Shown here piece by piece: positions 58,701-64,000 of a DNA stretch of 64,000 nt. Source of the stretch: Galdieria partita (lineage: Eukaryota; Rhodophyta; Bangiophyceae; Galdieriales; Galdieriaceae); assembly GCA_025991245.1 (NCBI GenBank), contig BQMJ01000004.1, forward strand, positions 280,662 through 344,661, given 5' to 3'. The number at the start of each line of letters is the position of its first letter. Positions within the stretch are counted from its first letter, which is position 1. The notes below the pieces were generated by a model. It searched no databases, was not told where the DNA came from, and saw only the letters and a program-made list of their open reading frames with translations. The position numbers and the translations under genes were made by a program.

Positions 58701-61700
58701 CTTTTAGAGAAAAAGACACTATCGAAACAATAGAAGAATTCCCTTCTACTTCCTGCTCTTCATTAGATTAGTACCACTAATTGTTCTCAAGGGGTGGACA
58801 TCAGTCGACAATGCAAAAGATAGTAAGAAGAAGTGTTCAAAATGCATGTTCAAAGAAAAAACTACCGTATTCTCAGTCGGAAACAATTCAGTACTTTTGT
58901 CAAATTGAAATACTTGAAAGAAATTTTATATATTTAAGGAGAGAAACAAAAGCAACAGGATGATTTCAAAGAACAGCAATGAAATTACAACATACTCATG
59001 GAGGAAAAGTGATCTTGAGAGATATGTTTCACTTCAAGTCGTCGTTCAAAGCATAGTCAAACTGACATAAAGCATATAATATCGACGATGCTACAGACAA
59101 ACGTTGAACTTTTGTGGCTCGATTGCTAACTGTTCAATCTATTTGAGGCTTTTTTATGGAAAAGGCGTGGCTTTCTTTGTCTTCATTATATATACCTACA
59201 GTACAATTCGTGTACAATATTATGCCAATCAACATAAAATAGAACAAAATGGATCCAGTTACCATAAGAAAGCAAAAAAATTCTTTTTACAAAAAAGGTG
59301 TCTGATAAGAGATACCCCATAGTAAAAACCAACAGTTGCACGATTCTACTTTCCGAAAAACTGCCGCTTTTCAATATCGAAAACGACTATAGTGAAACAA
59401 GCCATGCAATACGTTAGCTGTAAAACTTACAAGATTTAGATTTCGCTATATATCAAATTCATAGCCAAATTGCTCAGCTCCCCCCAAAAAATAAAAAATT
59501 CAATAAAAGTGAAACAAATGGAACAATTGGATATCGCTTACATGCAATACAAATACAACTGTGGGGATGATTCCCAAAAGATTTCAAAGGAAGAATTACT
59601 TTGTCACTCGAGATAAATTAGCAAAATCAAAAAGATCTTCAAGAATGTTGACACAATTTCAAAAATATTTAACCCATTCTAAACCACTTAATTTTATACT
59701 CTATTAGACTCTTTTACGACGATCTAGTGAATTGAGAAAACCGCATGCCTTTTAGAAAAAGGAATGAAAAGTCGTGTGGTTTCAAATAAAAAAAAAATTG
59801 TTTTTCTGAAATCATCCACGGTTCATTAGAAGAGCAATAAAAATATCGTCTCGAATAGAGTCTATGAAATAAGAAAGAATTTAGGGAGGTCGACCCAAGT
59901 GAAAAAATTGTAGAATTTCAATACATTATTTGTCCTTTATGGCATCAGTACTTCTAGTTGTTCTCAGGAGTAACCAGTAAGTGGCAATGCGAAGTATAGT
60001 AAAAAGAAAAGTAGAACAAATCTCATATAGAAAAAATCAATATATTCTCACCTCGAACAGTTTTTGCATATGTGAAATAGAACCTAGGAACGCTTCATTA
60101 CACATTCAAGGATTATAAGACATAGAACACACAAGAAAAACAGCAGTAGTACTAGAAGAGAAATGATCAAACAAGTGAACTTTCTAAAATGTGAACAAAG
60201 AGCCTAAACGACAATTGAATCTTCTAGCTCATTCATTCTTAAAACGTAACAATTGAACAAAAATCTGTGACATAAGAGTGCACACTGAAAAGCCGACAAA
60301 GAGATTCAAAATTTGACATTGTAGAGAATAGATACAAGGCGGCTCGAAAAGTTTACCAAAACACAAAGTATTGCTTTCGAGAATCTAAGAATAGCATAAG
60401 CACTGTTTACTTTTTGCTAAATATGTATACCGATACTATATTTCAAGTAAGGCTACTCCAAGAATGAAGCAAGCAGTGTCTCAAGACCATCAAAAAGCAG
60501 AAATGACTTACCGAATGGTTAAATTTTCAATAGCATCGCACTGTAGAATACAATAAAATAACCAAATAACAATACTTAGAATTTTGCTATATAAGACAAA
60601 TTTCTAAAAACGATTCTAACAAGGTAAGGTTCAACCATGAAGATCCTGGCGAAACCATTGAAACAAAAGTTTTGAAACTATCCATATTCAACGCTTATTA
60701 TTATGTATGCACTGAAGACATCAGCGATCTTAATAAGAAAAATCAATAAACAAAGAACATCATCTCTACAATGTAGTACCTATATAAAAAGAAAAATTCA
60801 ACGAAAAAGCTACTATGTCACCAAGGCATAAAAATTTTAAAAATTCCAAAACTTGTGACAACAGTGAAAAAAAGAAAAAGATTTCATCATTTCATTTTCA
60901 GTTCTATTGCATTCGCATTATGAAACGGTATTGAAGAGAAGTTTTTGCAATATATCAAAGGGGAATAAGCAATTTTTGCATTACCAGTTTAGGACTTTCC
61001 TTATACGGTTTACTGAAGGAACAATACCAAAACCAATTTTAGAAAAAAGCAATAGAAAAAACCTTTGGAGAAATAAAAACTTGAGAATATATTGAGGAGT
61101 TTTTTATGTACCACTTGGTCATTACATCATTGGTACCATGAATCTGTCCTCATCAAGCAGATATTTCTCAACTGTGTGAAACGAAGTAAAAAAGTTGCAG
61201 CAATCTGCTCACAGAGAAAAAAATATAATACATTTGATGAAAGGGAATTTAGTAACTATACCACATAGAAATACAGAAGAAAAAATGTTTTTTTTCTCAT
61301 TGGAGGAAAAGTAGTAAAAAGAAAGGGTAATCCTTGAATGCAGCAATGAAGACAGCACAAAACAAAGAAAGAAAAATGTTACATAGTGGCAGATTGTTGA
61401 AATTTTGCGACGACTAGTTCGCGTACATTGCTCGCAACTTGAACTAACGTCATCAGAAGGGTACCATTTAAACGAACCACCTGGAATCTCAAAACAACAC
61501 AAAAGTAGCAGAAAAAATTGTGCATTCTTAATAAAATTTGAACTAAATAAGGAATGTAAAAAACTAACTCCAGTTTTCAATCCAAAAAAAAAGTTTAAAC
61601 AAAATGTAGCTGACAGGAAACCAAACTTGGTCAGTAGCACAGCAAGCATAAAAAATAAAACAATACGTAACTATTCTTTGTGCAGAAAAGCATAAATAAG

Positions 61701-63421
61701 AAACCGGACATAACCAATTCACTCTGCCCACTAAAACTTTGAGACTACTAGAGCTCAGTGAATTGAAAAACTAGGTACGTTTTGGCTGAAAGCAATAAGT
61801 ATTTTTTCCTCATTTTGGTTTTATTAGCCTTCATTGGGGTAGAATTTCAAGTTGAATATGCATATTGACCTAAAAGTTCAAATACTATTGGAATATATTA
61901 ACAGGGCGATTTAAGGTAAATTCATCCAATATAAGAAAGCAAAGGGATACTTCACCAATTAGCTTCGGCACAAATAAAACACGAAGCAAAATATTATAAT
62001 ATGAAAAAAAACAATTAATTTGCAATGAGTCAATCAAGAACGAAGGTAATGATGCTAACGATAACAAAAAAGCAACCATTCAAAAAAAACGCTCACAATT
62101 TCTAAACAGCTCAAAATTTCGAATTATTGCAAAGCAACAGAGAAATTCCTTAACTAGAAAGGGCTTTAAATTAAAAATAGCATCCGAAAATTTTACCTAA
62201 ATACCCGTAATAAACAACAAATACAAACATACGCAGAAATAGCACACAAGGCAAGTCATATGATCGTTGGCAAAACAAGAAGCACAGTTTGAGAATTAAT
62301 TACTTTTACGAAACTAAAAGCAAAAGTAAAGGTCTTGATAGAACTAATTCGTTTTTTTCTCTAATGCATTGAGATTTCCTAATAAATCTTCAAATGCGAA
62401 TGACCTGGAGAAGGACAATAGGAATTATATTTCAGGGTTTATTAATTTTTTTAATTTTATTACTGCTTCTAACAAAAGTCACATACTATAGAAAGAAACT
62501 AACAGGATAGAAAAAGAAACATTCATCCATCAGAACAAAGCAAAAGGATTCTTCATAAAATGGATACGGCTTCACAAGAATAAGTAAAAAACAATAAAAA
62601 AAAGCTTTAATCAATGGCTCTGCAACAAAATCACTGAAAAACGAGAGTTTCAAGGCAACAATGATCCCAAAAAAAATTTCAATCAAACAAACCACTTCAA
62701 ATTTTAAACCAACACAACACAACATGAAAATGCCTAAACAAATGAAGGACAATCATAAGTTAAATACAAAATCAAAACTTTTTCCTATCGTTTCCAAGGA
62801 TTCATGCAATATATCTCCAATAAAAATATAATGGAAAAATAACCCTCAAGAACAGTCTCCAAAACGCCACCAAACACTCAGTAAAATTTGCGACTCATTA
62901 TACTAGACTAACGGAAAAAGAAGAGGCTTGATAGAATTAAGAAACTTTCGTTTGAAATGCAATTAAGCGAAAAAATGCAGTAAATTGTAAAATATTTGTA
63001 AGCTGGCAGAAGGGAGTGGGCATTTTTCTTTTTTATTCAGGTTTTACAGAAGGATTATTTTTGGGTACATAAAGACGCCTCAACAAAAGAAGGACAATCA
63101 CCAGTCAAAAGCAAAATATAAACTTTCTCTATTCGCTTCCAAGTATTTATGCAATATACCACAAATACAAATATAAGAGAAATATATCACACAAGAAAGG
63201 TAACCAGGACACCAAAAAACACACAGTAAAATTTGTGACACATTATACTAGACAAAAAAAAATTTGAGGGGCTAGATACAATTAAGGGACTTCCGTTTGA
63301 AATACAACTAAGAGAAAAAAATGCAGTAAATTGTAAAATATGTGTAGGCCGACAGGAGAAATTTGGCATTTTTCTTTCTTGTTCAGGTTTTACTGAGTAT
63401 TTATTATTAGGGTCTACTTGT
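55700..63421. other. A-rich, strand-asymmetric subtelomeric DNA
   Basis: From about 55.7 kb the plus strand becomes clearly A-rich and T-poor, with many runs of A and AAAG or AAC words, while the preceding stretch is T-rich. No gene was recognised. Lysine-rich open frames (for example 95 codons at 57604-57891) follow from the base composition. Degenerate repeated segments occur: the 10-mer AGTGAATTGA near 58204, 59726 and 61757, and a longer shared segment at about 58770-58900 and 59945-60090. Confidence 0.6.
62745..63410 (+). repeat. Two diverged direct repeats of about 330 bp beside the telomere
   Basis: The units at about 62745-63075 and 63085-63410 share a common order of blocks: GAAGGACAATCA, then CAGTAAAATTTG, ATTATACTAGAC, ATGCAGTAAATTGTAAAATA, and CAGGTTTTAC just before the end. 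They differ by scattered substitutions and small indels. The second unit runs directly into the first telomere-like repeats. Confidence 0.8.
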
Positions 63422-64000
63422 TTTTTACTATTAGGGTTTATTTAGGGTTTATTTAGGGTTTATTAGGGTTTATTTAGGGTTTATTTAGGGTTTATTTAGG
63501 GTTTATTTAGGGTTTATTTAGGGTTTATTAGGGTTTATTAGGGTTTATTTAGGGTTTATTTAGGGTTTATTTAGGGTTTATTTAGGGTTTATTAGGGGTT
63601 ATTTAGGGTTTATTTAGGGTTTATTTAGGGTTTATTAGGGTTTATTAGGGTTTATTAGGGTTTATTAGGGTTTATTAGGGTTTATTAGGGTTTATTAGGG
63701 TTTATTAGGGTTTATTAGGGTTTATTAGGGTTTATTTAGGGTTTATTAGGGTTTATTAGGGTTTATTAGGGTTTATTTAGGGTTTATTAGGGTTTATTAG
63801 GGTTATTTAGGGTTTATTAGGGTTTATTAGGGTTTATTTAGGGTTTATTTAGGGTTTATTAGGGTTTATTTAGGGTTTATTTAGGGTTTATTTAGGGTTT
63901 ATTTAGGGTTTATTAGGGTTTATTAGGGTTTATTAGGGTTTATTAGGGTTTATTTAGGGTTTATTTAGGGTTTATTAGGGTTTATTTAGGGTTTATTAGG
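63422..64000 (+). repeat. Telomere: mixed TTTATTAGGG and TTTATTTAGGG repeats
   Basis: More than 50 head-to-tail units of 10 or 11 bases fill the last 580 bp and continue to the window end. The two unit types differ by one T and alternate irregularly. Rare variants include GGGG near 63595 and a shortened unit near 63800. The G-rich strand runs 5' to 3' toward the right edge, as at a chromosome end. Imperfect units begin near 63399 in the last subtelomeric repeat. Confidence 0.97.

Noticed and set aside
63422-64000. CRISPR array or satellite as an explanation of the terminal repeats
   Set aside because: There are no spacers, the unit is 10-11 bases and G-rich on the strand running to the end, and the context is eukaryotic. 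Telomere is the simple reading.

Overview
This window is nuclear DNA of a compact eukaryote and ends in a telomere. The genes carry short GT-AG introns (about 41-79 nt, mostly 45-55). They encode eukaryotic core proteins: MCM2, Mago nashi, UTP11, COQ2, a complex I B8 subunit, a BEACH protein and a DDX51-like helicase. Spacers are often tiny. Short introns, moderate AT richness and an expanded, poorly coding subtelomere fit a unicellular red alga of the Cyanidiophyceae, most like Galdieria. That assignment is inference: no organelle or rRNA marker is present.

Layout. 1-43.5 kb is dense with genes. In order: a weak spliced gene candidate; an exostosin-type glycosyltransferase; UTP11; a START/COQ10-like protein; glucose-6-phosphate dehydrogenase; MCM2 with an E2F-like site; a WDR20-like WD40 protein; a COG5-like tethering subunit; a truncated AMP-binding protein; aldose 1-epimerase; a START protein; Mago nashi; a FUSC-like membrane protein; a DDX51-like helicase; a pseudouridine synthase; a 3.2-kilo-residue BEACH protein; COQ2; a small three-exon NDUFA2/B8 gene; and an OPA-family transporter. 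Several neighbours share start regions (helicase/pseudouridine synthase, BEACH/COQ2) or overlap at their ends (epimerase/START).

The subtelomere runs from 43.5 to 63.4 kb and is almost gene-free. It holds an imperfect inverted repeat with arms of about 0.83 kb (43.84-45.97 kb). It also holds one long decayed gene at 46.7-49.3 kb, with a P-loop NTPase, a possible nuclease domain and a C-terminal SAM-like domain, broken only by two in-frame TAG codons. About 6 kb without recognisable genes follows, then A-rich, strand-asymmetric DNA with degenerate repeats. From about 63.42 kb to the end lies a telomere of mixed TTTATTAGGG and TTTATTTAGGG units, with the G-rich strand running 5' to 3' toward the end, so the window's right edge is a chromosome end.

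The ordinary genes are housekeeping: DNA replication licensing, ribosome and RNA processing, NADPH supply, ubiquinone and respiratory chain, and membrane traffic. They do not form one pathway. The subtelomeric NTPase-SAM gene and the telomere repeat are the most unusual features. Exon borders were set by hand from splice consensus, phase and family similarity, with no transcript evidence.
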